From Elmis aenea (taxonomy: Eukaryota > Arthropoda > Insecta > Coleoptera > Elmidae), in NCBI GenBank assembly GCA_947652605.1, contig CANTFG010000195.1:1-64000 (forward strand): a stretch of 64,000 bases of DNA. The letters run 5' to 3'. Under the pieces are notes generated by a model. It saw nothing but the letters and a program-made list of their open reading frames with translations, had not been told where the DNA came from and did not search any database. Both the position numbers and the translations under genes were made by a program. Below, piece after piece: positions 1 to 10,800 of the stretch (its first letter is position 1; every line of letters starts with the position of its first letter).

Positions 1-3000
1 AAAGTAACCAGAATACAAGAAAAGTAACCAGAATACAAGAAAAGTAACCAGAATACAAGAAAAGTAACCAGAATACAAGAAAAGTAACCAGAATACAAGA
101 AAAGTAACCAGAATACACGAAAAGTAACCAGAATACAAGAAAAGTAACCAGAATACAAGAAAAGTAACCAGAATACAAGAAAAGTAACCAGAATACAAGA
201 AAAGTAACCAGAATACAAGAAAAGTAACCAGAATACAAGAAAAGTAACCAGAATACAAGAAAAGTAACCAGAATACAAGAAAAGTAACCAGAATACAAGA
301 AAAGTAACCAGAATACAAGAAAAGTAACCAGAATACAAGAAAAGTAACCAGAATACAAGAAAAGTAACCAGAATACAAGAAAAGTAACCAGAATACAAGA
401 AAAGTAACCAGAATACAAGAAAAGTAACCAGAATACAAGAAAAGTAACCAGAATACAAGAAAAGTAACCAGAATACAAGAAAAGTAACCAGAATACAAGA
501 AAAGTAACCAGAATACAAGAAAAGTAACCAGAATACAAGAAAAGTAACCAGAATACAAGAAAAGTAACCAGAATACAAGAAAAGTAACCAGAATACAAGA
601 AAAGTAACCAGAATACAAGAAAAGTAACCAGAATACAAGAAAAGTAACCAGAATACAAGAAAAGTAACCAGAATACAAGAAAAGTAACCAGAATACAAGA
701 AAAGTAACCAGAATACAAGAAAAGTAACCAGAATACAAGAAAAGTAACCAGAATACAAGAAAAGTAACCAGAATACAAGAAAAGTAACCAGAATACAAGA
801 AAAGTAACCAGAATACAAGAAAAGTAACCAGAATACAAGAAAAGTAACCAGAATACAAGAAAAGTAACCAGAATACAAGAAAAGTAACCAGAATACAAGA
901 AAAGTAACCAGAATACAAGAAAAGTAACCAGAATACAAGAAAAGTAACCAGAATACAAGAAAAGTAACCAGAATACAAGAAAAGTAACCAGAATACAAGA
1001 AAAGTAACCAGAATACAAGAAAAGTAACCAGAATACAAGAAAAGTAACCAGAATACAAAAAAAGTAACCAGAATACAAGAAAAGTAACCAGAATACAAGA
1101 AAAGTAACCAGAATACAAGAAAAGTAACCAGAATACAAGAAAAGTAACCAGAATACAAGAAAACTAACCAGAATACAAGAAAAGTAACCAGAATACAAGA
1201 AAAGTAACCAGAATACAAGAAAAGTAACCAGAATACAAGAAAAGTAACCAGAATACAAGAAAAGTAACCAGAATACAAGAAAAGTAACCAGAATACAAGA
1301 AAAGTAACCAGAATACAAGAAAAGTAACCAGAATACAAGAAAAGTAACCAGAATACAAGAAAAGTAACCAGAATACAAGAAAAGTAACCAGAATACAAGA
1401 AAAGTAACCAGAATACAAGAAAAGTAACCACAATACAAGAAAAGTAACCAGAATACAAGAAAAGTAACCAGAATACAAGAAAAGTAACCAGAATACAAGA
1501 AAAGTAACCAGAATACAAGAAAAGTAACAAGAATACAAGAAAAGTAACCAGAATACAAGAAAAGTAACCAGAATACAAGAAAAGTAACCAGAATACAAGA
1601 AAAGTAACCAGAATACAAGAAAAGTAACCAGAATACAAGAAAAGTAACCAGAATACAAGAAAAGTAACCAGAAAAAAAGAAAAGTAACCAGAATACAAGA
1701 AAAGTAACCAGAATACAAGAAAAGTAACCAGAATACAAGAAAAGTAACCAGAATACAAGAAAAGTAACCAGAATACAAGAAAAGTAACCAGAATACAAGA
1801 AAAGTAACCAGAATACAAGAAAAGTAACCAGAATACACGAAAAGTAACCAGAATACAAGAAAAGTAACCAGAATACAAGAAAAGTAACCAGAATACAAGA
1901 AAAGTAACCAGAATACAAGAAAAGTAACCAGAATACAAGAAAAGTAACCAGAATACAAGAAAAGTAACCAGAATACAAAAAAAGTAACCAGAATACAAGA
2001 AAAGTAACCAGAATACAAGAAAAGTAACCAGATTACAAGAAAAGTAACCAGACTACAAAAAAAGTAACCAGAATACAAGAAAAGTAACCAGAATACAAGA
2101 AAAGTAACCAGAATACAAGAAAAGTAACCAGAATACAAGAAAAGTAACCAGAATACAAGAAAAGTAACCAGAATACAAGAAAAGTAACCAGAATACAAGA
2201 AAAGTAACCAGAATACAAGAAAAGTAACCAGAATACAAGAAAAGTAACCAGAATACACGAAAAGTAACCAGAATACAAGAAAAGTAAGCAGTATACAAGA
2301 AAAGTAACCAGAATACAAGAAAAGTAACCAGAATACAAGAAAAGTAACCAGAATACAAGAAAAGTAACCAGAATACAAGAAAAGTAACCAGAATACAAGA
2401 AAAGTAACCAGAATACAAGAAAAGTAACCAGAATACAAGAAAAGTAACCAGAATACAAGAAAAGTAACCAGAATACAAGAAAAGTAACCAGAATACAAGA
2501 AAAGTAACAAGAATACAAGAAAAGTAACCAGAATACAAGAAAAGTAACCAGAATACAAGAAAAGTAACCAGAATACAAGAAAAGTAACCAGAATACAAGA
2601 AAAGTAACCAGAATACACGAAAAGTAACCAGAATACAAGAAAAGTAACCAGAATACAAGAAAAGTAACCAGAATACAAGAAAAGTAACCAGAATACAAGA
2701 AAAGTAACCAGAATACAAGAAAAGTAACCAGAATACAAGAAAAGTAACCAGAATACAAGAAAAGTAACCAGAATACAAGAAAAGTAACCAGAATACAAGA
2801 AAAGTAACCAGAATACAAGAAAAGTAACCAGAATACAAGAAAAGTAACCAGAATACAAGAAAAGTAACCAGAATACAAGAAAAGTAACCAGAATACAAGA
2901 AAAGTAACCAGAATACAAGAAAAGTAACCAGAATACAAGAAAAGTAACCAGAATACAAGAAAAGTAACCAGAATACAAGAAAAGTAACCAGAATACAAGA

Positions 3001-5580
3001 AAAGTAACCAGAATACAAGAAAAGTAACCAGAATACAAGAAAAGTAACCAGAATACAAGAAAAGTAACCAGAATACAAGAAAAGTAACCAGAATACAAGA
3101 AAAGTAACCAGAATACAAGAAAAGTAACCAGAATACAAGAAAAGTAACCAGAATACAAGAAAAGTAACCAGAAAAAAAGAAAAGTAACCAGAATACAAGA
3201 AAAGTAACCAGAATACAAGAAAAGTAACCAGAATACAAGAAAAGTAACCAGAAACAAGAAAAGTAACCAGATTACAAGAAAAGTAACCAGACTACAAAAA
3301 AAGTAACCAGAATACAAGAAAAGTAACCAGAATACAAGAAAAGTAACCAGAATACAAGAAAAGTAACCAGAATACAAGAAAACTAACCAGAATACAAGAA
3401 AAAAAAACAGAATACAAGAAAAGTAACCAGAATACAAGAAAAGTAACCAGAATACAAGAAAAGTAACCAGAATACAAGAAAAGTAACCAGAATACAAGAA
3501 AAGTAACCAGAATACAAGAAAAGTAACCAGAATACAAGAAAAGTAACCAGAATACAAGAAAAGTAACCAGAATACAAGAAAAGTAACCAGAATACACGAA
3601 AAGTAACCAGAATACAAGAAAAGTAACCAGAATACAAGAAAAGTAACCAGAATACAAGAAAAGTAACCAGAATACAAGAAAAGTAACCAGAATACAAGAA
3701 AAGTAACCAGAATACAAGAAAAGTAACCAGAATACAAGAAAAGTAACCAGAATACACGAAAAGTAACCAGAATACAAGAAAAGTAACCAGAATACAAGAA
3801 AAGTAACCAGAATACAAGAAAAGTAACCAGAATACAAGAAAAGTAACCAGAATACAAGAAAAGTAACCAGAATACAAGAAAAGTAACCAGAATACAAGAA
3901 AAGTAACCAGAATACAAGAAAAGTAACCAGAATACAAGAAAAGTAACCAGAATACAAGAAAAGTAACCAGAATACAAGAAAATTAACCAGAATACAAGAA
4001 AAGTAACCAGAATACACGAAAAGTAACCAGAATACAAGAAAAGTAACCAGAATACAAGAAAAGTAACCAGAATACAAGAAAAGTAACCAGAATACAAGAA
4101 AAGTAACCAGAATACAAGAAAAGTAACCAGAATACAAGAAAAGTAACCAGAATACAAGAAAAGTAACCAGAATACAAGAAAAGTAACCAGAATACAAGAA
4201 AAGTAACCAGAATACAAGAAAAGTAACCAGAATACAAGAAAAGTAACCAGAAAACAAGAAAAGTAACCAGAATACAAGAAAAGTAACCAGAATACAAGAA
4301 AAGTAACCAGAATACAAGAAAAGTAACCAGAATACAAGAAAAGTAACCAGAATACAAGAAAAGTAACCAGAATACAAGAAAAGTAACCAGAATACAAGAA
4401 AAGTAACCAGAATACAAGAAAAGTAACCAGAATACAAGAAAAGTAACCAGAATACAAGAAAAGTAACCAGAATACACGAAAAGTAACCAGAATACAAGAA
4501 AAGTAACCAGAATACAAGAAAAGTAACCAGAATACAAGAAAAGTAACCAGAATACAAGAAAAGTAACCAGAAAACAAGAAAAGTAACCAGAATACAAGAA
4601 AAGTAACCAGAATACATGAAAAGTAACCAGAATACAAGAAAAGTAACCAGAATACAAGAAAAGTAACAAGAATACAAGAAAAGTAACAAGAATACAAGAA
4701 AAGTAACCAGAATACAAGAAAAGTAACCACAATACAAGAAAAGTAACCAGAATACAAGAAAAGTAACCAGAATACAAGAAAAGTAACCAGAATACAAGAA
4801 AAGTAACCAGAATACAAGAAAAGTAACCAGAATACACGAAAAGTAACCAGAATACAAGAAAAGTAACCAGAATACAAGAAAAGTAACCAGAATACAAGAA
4901 AAGTAACCAGAATACAAGAAAAGTAACCAGAATACAAGAAAAGTAACCAGAATACAAGAAAAGTAACCAGAATACAAGAAAAGTAACCAGAATACAAGAA
5001 AAGTAACCAGAATACAAGAAAAGTAACCAGAATACAAGAAAAGTAACCAGAATACAAGAAAAGTAACCACAATACAAGAAAAGTAACCAGAATACAAGAA
5101 AAGTAACCAGAATACAAGAAAAGTAACCAGAATACAAGAAAAGTAACCAGAATACAAGAAAAGTAACCAGAATACAAGAAAAGTAACCAGAATACAAGAA
5201 AAGTAACCAGAATACAAGAAAAGTAACCAGAATACAAGAAAAGTAACCAGAATACAAGAAAAGTAACCAGAATACAAGAAAAGTAACCAGAATACAAGAA
5301 AAGTAACCAGAATACAAGAAAAGTAACCAGAATACAAGAAAAGTAACCAGAATACAAGAAAAGTAACCAGAATACACGAAAAGTAACCAGAATACAAGAA
5401 AAGTAACCAGAATACAAGAAAAGTAACCAGAATACAAGAAAAGTAACCAGAATACAAGAAAAGTAACCAGAATACAAGAAAAGTAACCAGAATACAAGAA
5501 AAGTCACTAAAAAGTAACCAGAATACAAGAAAAGTCACTAAAAAGTAACCAGAATACAAGAAAAGTAACCAGAATACAAG
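1..5580. repeat. 20-bp minisatellite array, about 279 units
   Basis: Tandem copies of the unit aaagtaaccagaatacaaga run head to tail from the first base, so the array extends beyond the left edge. The register is exactly 20 bp until about 3253, where one unit lost a T (19 bp) and shifts the phase. Near the right end two shortened units (gtcacta, about 5501 and 5531) form a 31-bp sub-repeat. Scattered point variants occur (for example cacga for caaga at about 118, 1838, 2258, 2618, 3598, 3758, 4018, 4478, 4838 and 5378). Units from about 121 to 1050 look identical, while variants are common from about 1400 to the right edge. The minus strand has no stop codon in any frame of the unit, so very long open frames appear there; I treat them as artefacts. 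No promoter or gene structure is seen. Confidence 0.98.
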
Positions 5581-6012
5581 ACCTTACACCTTAAGGCAGT
5601 AGAAAAAGAAATAAAGGAGATACACGAAGCAAACCAACAAGAATATGAACACGAAATAACTAAAGCAGAGTTGGATAGAGCGATAAATAAAACGAACATT
5701 GGAAAATCAGCAGGACATGATGGTATTTTACATAAAATGATTAATTACATGGGCATAGATGAAAGGAACATGCTGCTAAGAATAGTAAATAAAGCATGGC
5801 AAGAAAAATAAAACCGAAAGGACTGCGAGGTGTCTGTTATGTTACCACTATTCAAGCTGGCGATAGCAAAAAATGGAAAAATTATAGAGGCACATTACTT
5901 CTAATTGTAAGTGTAGCAGAGAAAATAAATGAAAGAATTTTAGAGGAGAGATGAATGAAGAGTTTTGAAAGAAATTTGGAAGAGGCACAATGCGGCCTTC
6001 CGTGCAAGGCAC
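5581..6012 (+). pseudogene. Decayed LINE reverse-transcriptase fragment (N-terminal RT motifs)
   Basis: Frame 1 from 5581 is open for 76 codons to a TAA at 5809. It contains ITKAELDRAINK, then GKSAGHDGILHKMINYMG and LLRIVNKAWQEK, which matches the region at the start of non-LTR retrotransposon reverse transcriptases (usual form: K.GKApG.DgI...). After the stop, other frames continue the same domain in order: EVSVMLPLFK (usual v.vPlfKkGd), then KKWKNYRGTLLLIVSVAEKI (usual NYRgI.Ll...), RILEER, and EAQCG followed by a frameshifted FR (usual QCGFR, about 5983-6005). At least one stop and several frameshifts make it non-functional. The catalytic YADD/FADD part is absent. The 5' side ends exactly where the minisatellite stops. 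The family is clearly LINE; I did not assign a clade. Confidence 0.85.
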
Positions 6013-7164
6013 GCACCACATGGTTTTTATGTTAATTTTTCAAATTGTTCTTGGAAAACCAATGTTTATAGTACGTAAACGCAAATATAAAGGCAACTTT
6101 TGAAGTTTTCTAGAACTGTTCGCCTTTTTTGCGCCATTTCTGCCTATCGGACGCTTTTATAATGTAAAATTTTATGTACTAACACCTATTAAGCAGGGCA
6201 AAATGGAAATTTCGACTCTTCAATGATCGATTTACGTACTTTTAGGATATACAGAGAGGCTGACGTATTAAAAACGTTACAATTGCATGGTTTTAATTAA
6301 ATGCATGCAATTATGTATTGAAAATTGTTAAAGGCTGCTTTAAAAGGCGCACCTTTTGCGTTAGTATTTTTTTAGGCCGTGGTTAAACCAAACAGCGAAT
6401 ACGTTTTTGACTTAAAAACAAAACAAGCTAAATTGCCATAGATAAGTAAGTTTTGCATGTATTGTTACCTTTATTACTTCCTGTTTAAACAAAAGAACAC
6501 GAGGCACGTAACACGCGACACCTCATTAAGTAATTTCGAGTACTTTTTAGATATGCAAAACTGTTTTTCGTCCAAAAATATTTTTTTTAATCAACGAATG
6601 CTTTTATAACAATAAAATTACGTGCCTTATTTGGGTGTGAATAATAAACAATGACGCAAAATAATCGCTTGCTAGGAACTTGGCCGATATAATGTTTCCG
6701 CCAGTATTGAAATTAGATTAGGTTATTTCCAAAGAGGTTAAATTGGTTATCGGTTTAAATAAATAGATGTTCAAGCTCCAGAAATCAACACATTTGGCTT
6801 TAAATAGTTTTAATTTGTGAATTTATCTATCTGCACCAGCATTTACGGTAAGAATTTGTTTGTTAGTGACTGTACAATAAGTAGATTAACGTTACCGAGT
6901 AGCTGTGCCCGTTAAAAGAATTTTCAAAGTTTTTTGTTTAAATAATACATATTGGTACATCGAAACAGATTACTCTCACGCGAAATCATGCTGATATTGC
7001 CATCTATAAGTTACAAACCATTAACAATGTTACGTCGTTGAAGTTAGCTTGGGATTTGGATTGGGTTCTGTTATCGGATAACCCATATTACGGTGTACCA
7101 GATAATACGTCAACATGATTTTAAAACCATTAAAAAAATCTTAGATCATATAAAATTTTATTGT
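6013..7164. other. AT-rich non-coding stretch, nothing recognised
   Basis: No open frame of useful length, no RNA gene and no tandem structure was seen. The first part may hold further unrecognisable LINE remnant. The last ~15 bases resemble the end of the 174-bp repeat unit that follows. Confidence 0.6.
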
Positions 7165-7913
7165 GCGCCGTTTTGATTTTATCTAAGATTGTAGGAAGGG
7201 AGTAATTTGATGAATATATACAAATCTGCACATGCTTATGCGAGAAACGCTCAAACTTTTTTTTATTTTTCTGAAATTTTTACCACATCTGGAGATACAT
7301 TAGCTAAACATGCCCTATCAATTTCAAAATGTTTTAACGCGCCGTTTTGATTTTATCTAAGATTGTAGGAAGGGAGTAATTTGATGAATATATACAAATC
7401 TGCACATGCTTATGCGAGAAACGCTCAAACTTTTTTTTATTTTTCTGAAATTTTTACCACATCTGGAGATACATTAGCTAAACATGCCCTATCAATTTCA
7501 AAGTTTTATAACGCGTCGTTTTGATTTTATCTAAGATTGTAGGAAGGGAGTAATTTGATGAATATATACAAATCTGCACATGCTTATGCGAGAAACGCTC
7601 AAACTTTTTTTTATTTTTCTGAAATTTTTACCACATCTGGAGATACATTAGCTAAACATGCCCTATCAATTTCAAAATGTTTTAACGCGCCGTTTTGATT
7701 TTATCTAAGATTGTAGGAAGGGAGTAATTTGATGAATATATACAAATTTAAACATGCTTATGCGAGAAACGCTCAAACCTTTTTTTATTTTTCTAAAATT
7801 TTGACCACATCTTGAGATACATTAGCTTAACATGCCCTATCAATTTCAAAATGTTTTAACGCGCCGTTTTGATTTTATCTAAGATCGTAGGAATAGGAAG
7901 GGAGTAATTTCAT
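7165..7913. repeat. 174-bp tandem repeat, four units plus a partial fifth
   Basis: Units begin with gcgccgttttgattttatct (the third has gcgtcg) at 7165, 7339, 7513, 7687 and 7861, so the period is exactly 174 bp. Units 1-3 are almost identical; unit 4 has many substitutions, and the fifth is cut after about 50 bp and has a 6-bp insertion (gaatag). Each unit includes a T-rich tract and the segment gcgagaaacgctcaaac. No coding potential was seen. It could be a young satellite seed or the internal tandem part of an unidentified transposon. Confidence 0.95.
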
Positions 7914-8471
7914 GAGTAAGTATATATTTTGGGCATTGTATTTGAAAAAAACGAGTTTTAGTGGTCTGAAGTTGTGTTAAAAGAAAATTAAATTTAGGAC
8001 ACCCTGTAAGTAATGCATCGATTGCAAAAATTCCAGGATGTACTCCATGGTTTCTTCTAGGCGTGGTCCAAATTTAAGCGTTTTTTCTTCAAAAATGGCG
8101 GCGTTTGATAATGATAAGCATCACGATGAAAATCAAAAAAATTTCAAAAAAGTCCAAAAATCTAAAAAATGACTGCACTTAGGTATAGGGAATGCTAATA
8201 AAAGTTTCTCTAAAATAACGTTTTAAATCCAAATAAGCAATAAAAAATAGACCATTGTATTTAAAATAAGAAAGTAGACGTCAACTTCCCGTATTTCCGG
8301 AAGTGTCGCCATCTTGAAAATATTTTCAATAAACAGATCAGATGCCATTATGGTCATAACCAAAATTTCAGATCCATACCCTTATTCATTCTTCATATAT
8401 TTTTAATGCCCGGTCTCAATCAATCAATATGAGTCACTAAAATAAAAATTGACAATATTTAACTTAAATAC
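7914..8471. other. Non-coding stretch, possible dispersed-repeat debris
   Basis: There is no convincing open frame. The segment contains aggacaccctgta (about 7996) and a stretch with cttcccgtatttccggaagt and gtcgccatcttgaaa (about 8285-8320). These have the look of dispersed insect repeats, but I cannot name a family from sequence alone. Confidence 0.35.
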
Positions 8472-8486
8472 AAACATTAAATTTTA
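8472..8486. repeat. Left target-site duplication of the SINE
   Basis: The 15-bp sequence aaacattaaatttta recurs without mismatch at 8736-8750, directly after the SINE poly-A tail. Confidence 0.93.
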
Positions 8487-8735
8487 CCGAGCTCCGTGGC
8501 TGGTTGGTACGCAACCTTCCGAGTTAATCGGGAGGTCGTGGGTTCGAATCCCACGGCCGTCTGTCATCGTAGAGGTTTCAGGTGGTTTCCTCTACCTACT
8601 ATAGGCAAATGCTGTGACAGTACTTCCACCTACCCTTACCTTACCCAACCTTTCCTTATTCCCCGCCCCCTCCACCCGGACGCTAATGGCCATAGCAGTC
8701 GAAGCGTCCTTAAACACTCAATTAAAAAAAAAAAA
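8487..8735 (+). mobile_element. tRNA-derived SINE with poly-A tail
   Basis: The head carries an RNA polymerase III internal promoter. Box A-like tggctggttgg is at 8497-8507, and a perfect box B, gttcgaatc, is at 8542-8550, held in a T-arm hairpin (cgtgg/ccacg). A C-rich body follows (ccccgccccctccacccgg), then an A tract of about 15. Identical 15-bp duplications flank the element, which is diagnostic of LINE-mediated retroposition and suggests a fairly recent insertion. The head does not fold into a clean full cloverleaf, so it is not a functional tRNA gene. The partner LINE supplying its machinery is not identifiable here. It sits 94 bp upstream of the LRR exon, probably in an intron of that gene. 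Confidence 0.9.
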
Positions 8736-8750
8736 AAACATTAAATTTTA
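8736..8750. repeat. Right target-site duplication of the SINE
   Basis: Exact repeat of the 15 bases at 8472-8486. Its first As merge with the poly-A tail, so the precise tail/duplication border is ambiguous by a few bases. Confidence 0.93.
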
Positions 8751-8820
8751 AAACAAATAAAGACAGTAATATTGCTTGTTGATAATGATTTATTGATGCT
8801 ATTCTTAAAATCTTCGTTTT

Positions 8821-8844
8821 TCAATGTGTTAATTAACATTTTAG
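8821..8844 (+). other. Probable intron 3' end (splice acceptor) before the LRR exon
   Basis: A T-rich run followed by aattaacattttag ends at 8844, with the exon beginning gtgatcag. The ATG lies 10 bases inside this exon. This implies an upstream untranslated exon that I could not locate. An in-frame GTG at 8845 is not a credible eukaryotic start, so I place the start at 8854. Confidence 0.5.
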
Positions 8845-8853
8845 GTGATCAGA

Positions 8854-10422
8854 ATGAAAATATTCACGGCTTTCTTCATCATAATCCTCCTGGGGAATGG
8901 AGCACTGGCAAAAAATCCTTATTGGTGCTATTTCAACACAAACTGGAACATCGAAGAAGACATCAAATGTTCGGAAATATCTTATCAACTGTCGTTCGAA
9001 GATCAAATCGGTTCGTGCGAGGACATCCAAGACAATTCGACTTACATCTGTGACGAAAAATACCAGCTCTTCTCCAACATCACACCTGCAGACGTGAATA
9101 AATTGTGGATCCAAGAAGGAGACGAGGACAATGATGCTTCAGGGCTAAACGCGGATGTTTTCAAGAAGTTTGTCCATCTGGAGAGATTATTTTTGAACTT
9201 AACACGCACCGCAAAGCTACCAGCGGAATTGTTCCAGCACCTGAGCGCGTTGTACACGCTTGAAATCAAAGCCCCGGATGGAATAACAGATATTGATAGG
9301 TACGCTTTTTGGGGGTTGGATTTGAACACTCTGATCATGTCCAGGACTGGAATCACAGCCTTGCCATCTCCAATTTTTGCTGAATTGGATATACTAAGGT
9401 TACTGGATCTGTCCCACAACAAACTGGAAGCTTTGGAAAACGCCACCTTCAAAGGTTTACCATCTCTTCAGTGGTTGGAACTACAACATAACAACATCCA
9501 AGAACTGGAGGTCGGAGTTTTTGACAACTTAACTTCATTAAAAGTCTTGCGTTTGAGTCATAATAAGCTGGAAGTGGTTAAACTTGAAATTTTCAACGAG
9601 TTGGAATCTCTGGAGATCTTGGATCTTGATCACAACAGCTTAAAAAAAATAGTTCCTGGAGCGTTTGACAACATGACGTCTTTAAAACATCTTTACCTCA
9701 ACCATAACAATCTTGAATTAATAGAGAAAACGGCCTTTTTAACTTTGGTTAATCTCATAGAACTGCATCTCGAGCACAATAAACTACAAGACTTGGACGT
9801 TGGACTATTTAGCGATTTGATGAACGTGAGGGTTTTGGATTTGTCTGGAAATAAACTGGACCAGTTTGAGATTGAGACGTTTCTGGGCCTTGATAATCTC
9901 GAAATTTTAATACTGAACGACAACGCGATCACGGTTATAACTCCTGGGGCGTTCGTGAAGTTGACGAATCTGAAGAAGCTCTTCCTGGAACGCAACTCGT
10001 TGGAATTTTTGGATAACTTCGCGTTTGCCGGTTTGAAAAATCTGAACTCGTTGCATTTGGGGCAAAATAAGATTGCCAATCTGAACCTGCATGCGCTTAC
10101 CGGCCTCAACAATCTACTGGACCTGGATCTGCACAAAAATAACTTGCAAAATTTCCTGCAAGGCACTTTTGACAAACTGACTACGGTTATGATTTTGAAT
10201 CTCAACGAAAATAAGTTTGAATACATCGACGTACTGACTTTCGGGGGTTTGAACGGGTTGAGGGTGTTGTTTCTGGAAAATAACAATATTAGTAAGGTCG
10301 ATCATGGAACGTTTGTAGCGTTTCAAGAACTCAAGTTTGTTTATTTGAACGGAAATCCTTTAGACGAGGAATTAACAGAACAACTTGAAGCTGCTTATCC
10401 GCGGATAATAATTGAATTTTGA
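8854..10422 (+). CDS. Secreted leucine-rich-repeat protein (522 aa)
   Basis: A single open frame begins at ATG 8854. Residues 1-19 form a hydrophobic signal peptide ending ALA|KN. A short N-terminal region follows with all four cysteines of the protein (Cys25, 39, 55, 66), which could make two disulfides as an N-cap. From residue 109 to 516 there are about 17 consecutive 24-residue LRRs of the form LxxLxLxxNxLxxLxxxxFxxL (for example LRLLDLSHNKLEAL). The chain ends six residues later. There is no transmembrane segment, no GPI-type tail, no Toll/IL-1 receptor domain and no cysteine-rich C-cap. Seven N-glycosylation sequons (Asn61, 75, 115, 196, 225, 273, 478) fit an extracellular protein. LRR proteins of this layout in insects act in cell adhesion, recognition or immunity; which applies here cannot be told. 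No frameshift or internal stop is seen and codon composition is richer in G+C than its surroundings, so it is probably a live gene. No neighbouring gene suggests its role. Confidence 0.88.
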   Translation: MKIFTAFFIIILLGNGALAKNPYWCYFNTNWNIEEDIKCSEISYQLSFEDQIGSCEDIQDNSTYICDEKYQLFSNITPADVNKLWIQEGDEDNDASGLNADVFKKFVHLERLFLNLTRTAKLPAELFQHLSALYTLEIKAPDGITDIDRYAFWGLDLNTLIMSRTGITALPSPIFAELDILRLLDLSHNKLEALENATFKGLPSLQWLELQHNNIQELEVGVFDNLTSLKVLRLSHNKLEVVKLEIFNELESLEILDLDHNSLKKIVPGAFDNMTSLKHLYLNHNNLELIEKTAFLTLVNLIELHLEHNKLQDLDVGLFSDLMNVRVLDLSGNKLDQFEIETFLGLDNLEILILNDNAITVITPGAFVKLTNLKKLFLERNSLEFLDNFAFAGLKNLNSLHLGQNKIANLNLHALTGLNNLLDLDLHKNNLQNFLQGTFDKLTTVMILNLNENKFEYIDVLTFGGLNGLRVLFLENNNISKVDHGTFVAFQELKFVYLNGNPLDEELTEQLEAAYPRIIIEF

Positions 10423-10800
10423 AAGTTTTTATCACGCAGTCTTGAGTAAACCGTTACTTATGTTAAAAAGAACTTGATAAATGACGTTACTGTGTAAAAA
10501 CCTTGAACATTTAGTTTAAATAACACGATTTTTCCCACAAAAAAAACGAAATTTTTTTCCTAAGCTAATGGATTAACAAAGAAAAACTTAAATTTTCATT
10601 GCACACTGAACAAATATTGTTTTTTTTTTTTAAACCAAAAGAGAAAATTTTGAACTAAGTTGATCACAAGTTTCAATACATTTTGAGAAAAGTAAACTTT
10701 AACATTCTCTGTTAAAATTATTTGAGTAGACCCATATTTTCCATAAAACTTTTATTTTTAGTTCTTTACCTTTCCAATAAATAATGTTGCATTGTTTAAT
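10423..10800 (+). other. Probable 3' untranslated region with AATAAA signal
   Basis: AT-rich sequence follows the TGA. The first canonical polyadenylation hexamer I find downstream is AATAAA at 10776-10781, about 354 bases after the stop, so the transcript may end near 10800. No transcript data support the exact end. Confidence 0.4.

Noticed and set aside
1164..5528. Minus-strand open frame of 1,454 codons, with several overlapping ones of 184-755 codons, in the minisatellite
   Set aside because: The frames exist only because the 20-bp unit lacks stops on that strand. The product is one hydrophobic 20-residue repeat in all frames, with no signal of selection.
8487..8560. Functional tRNA gene
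   Set aside because: Boxes A and B and a T-arm are present, but no clean cloverleaf forms, and the poly-A tail and flanking duplications show a SINE.
8496..8744. 82-codon frame starting with a non-ATG codon
   Set aside because: It lies entirely inside the SINE and ends in its poly-A tail (lysine run); it is a read-through of non-coding repeat.
8845..8853. GTG start giving three extra residues on the LRR protein
   Set aside because: GTG is not a normal eukaryotic start; it directly follows a plausible splice acceptor, and the ATG at 8854 begins a proper signal peptide.
8833..10326. Several open frames on both strands overlapping the LRR gene
   Set aside because: They are shadows of the strongly biased LRR coding sequence. 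None has a recognisable domain, and the LRR frame explains the region.
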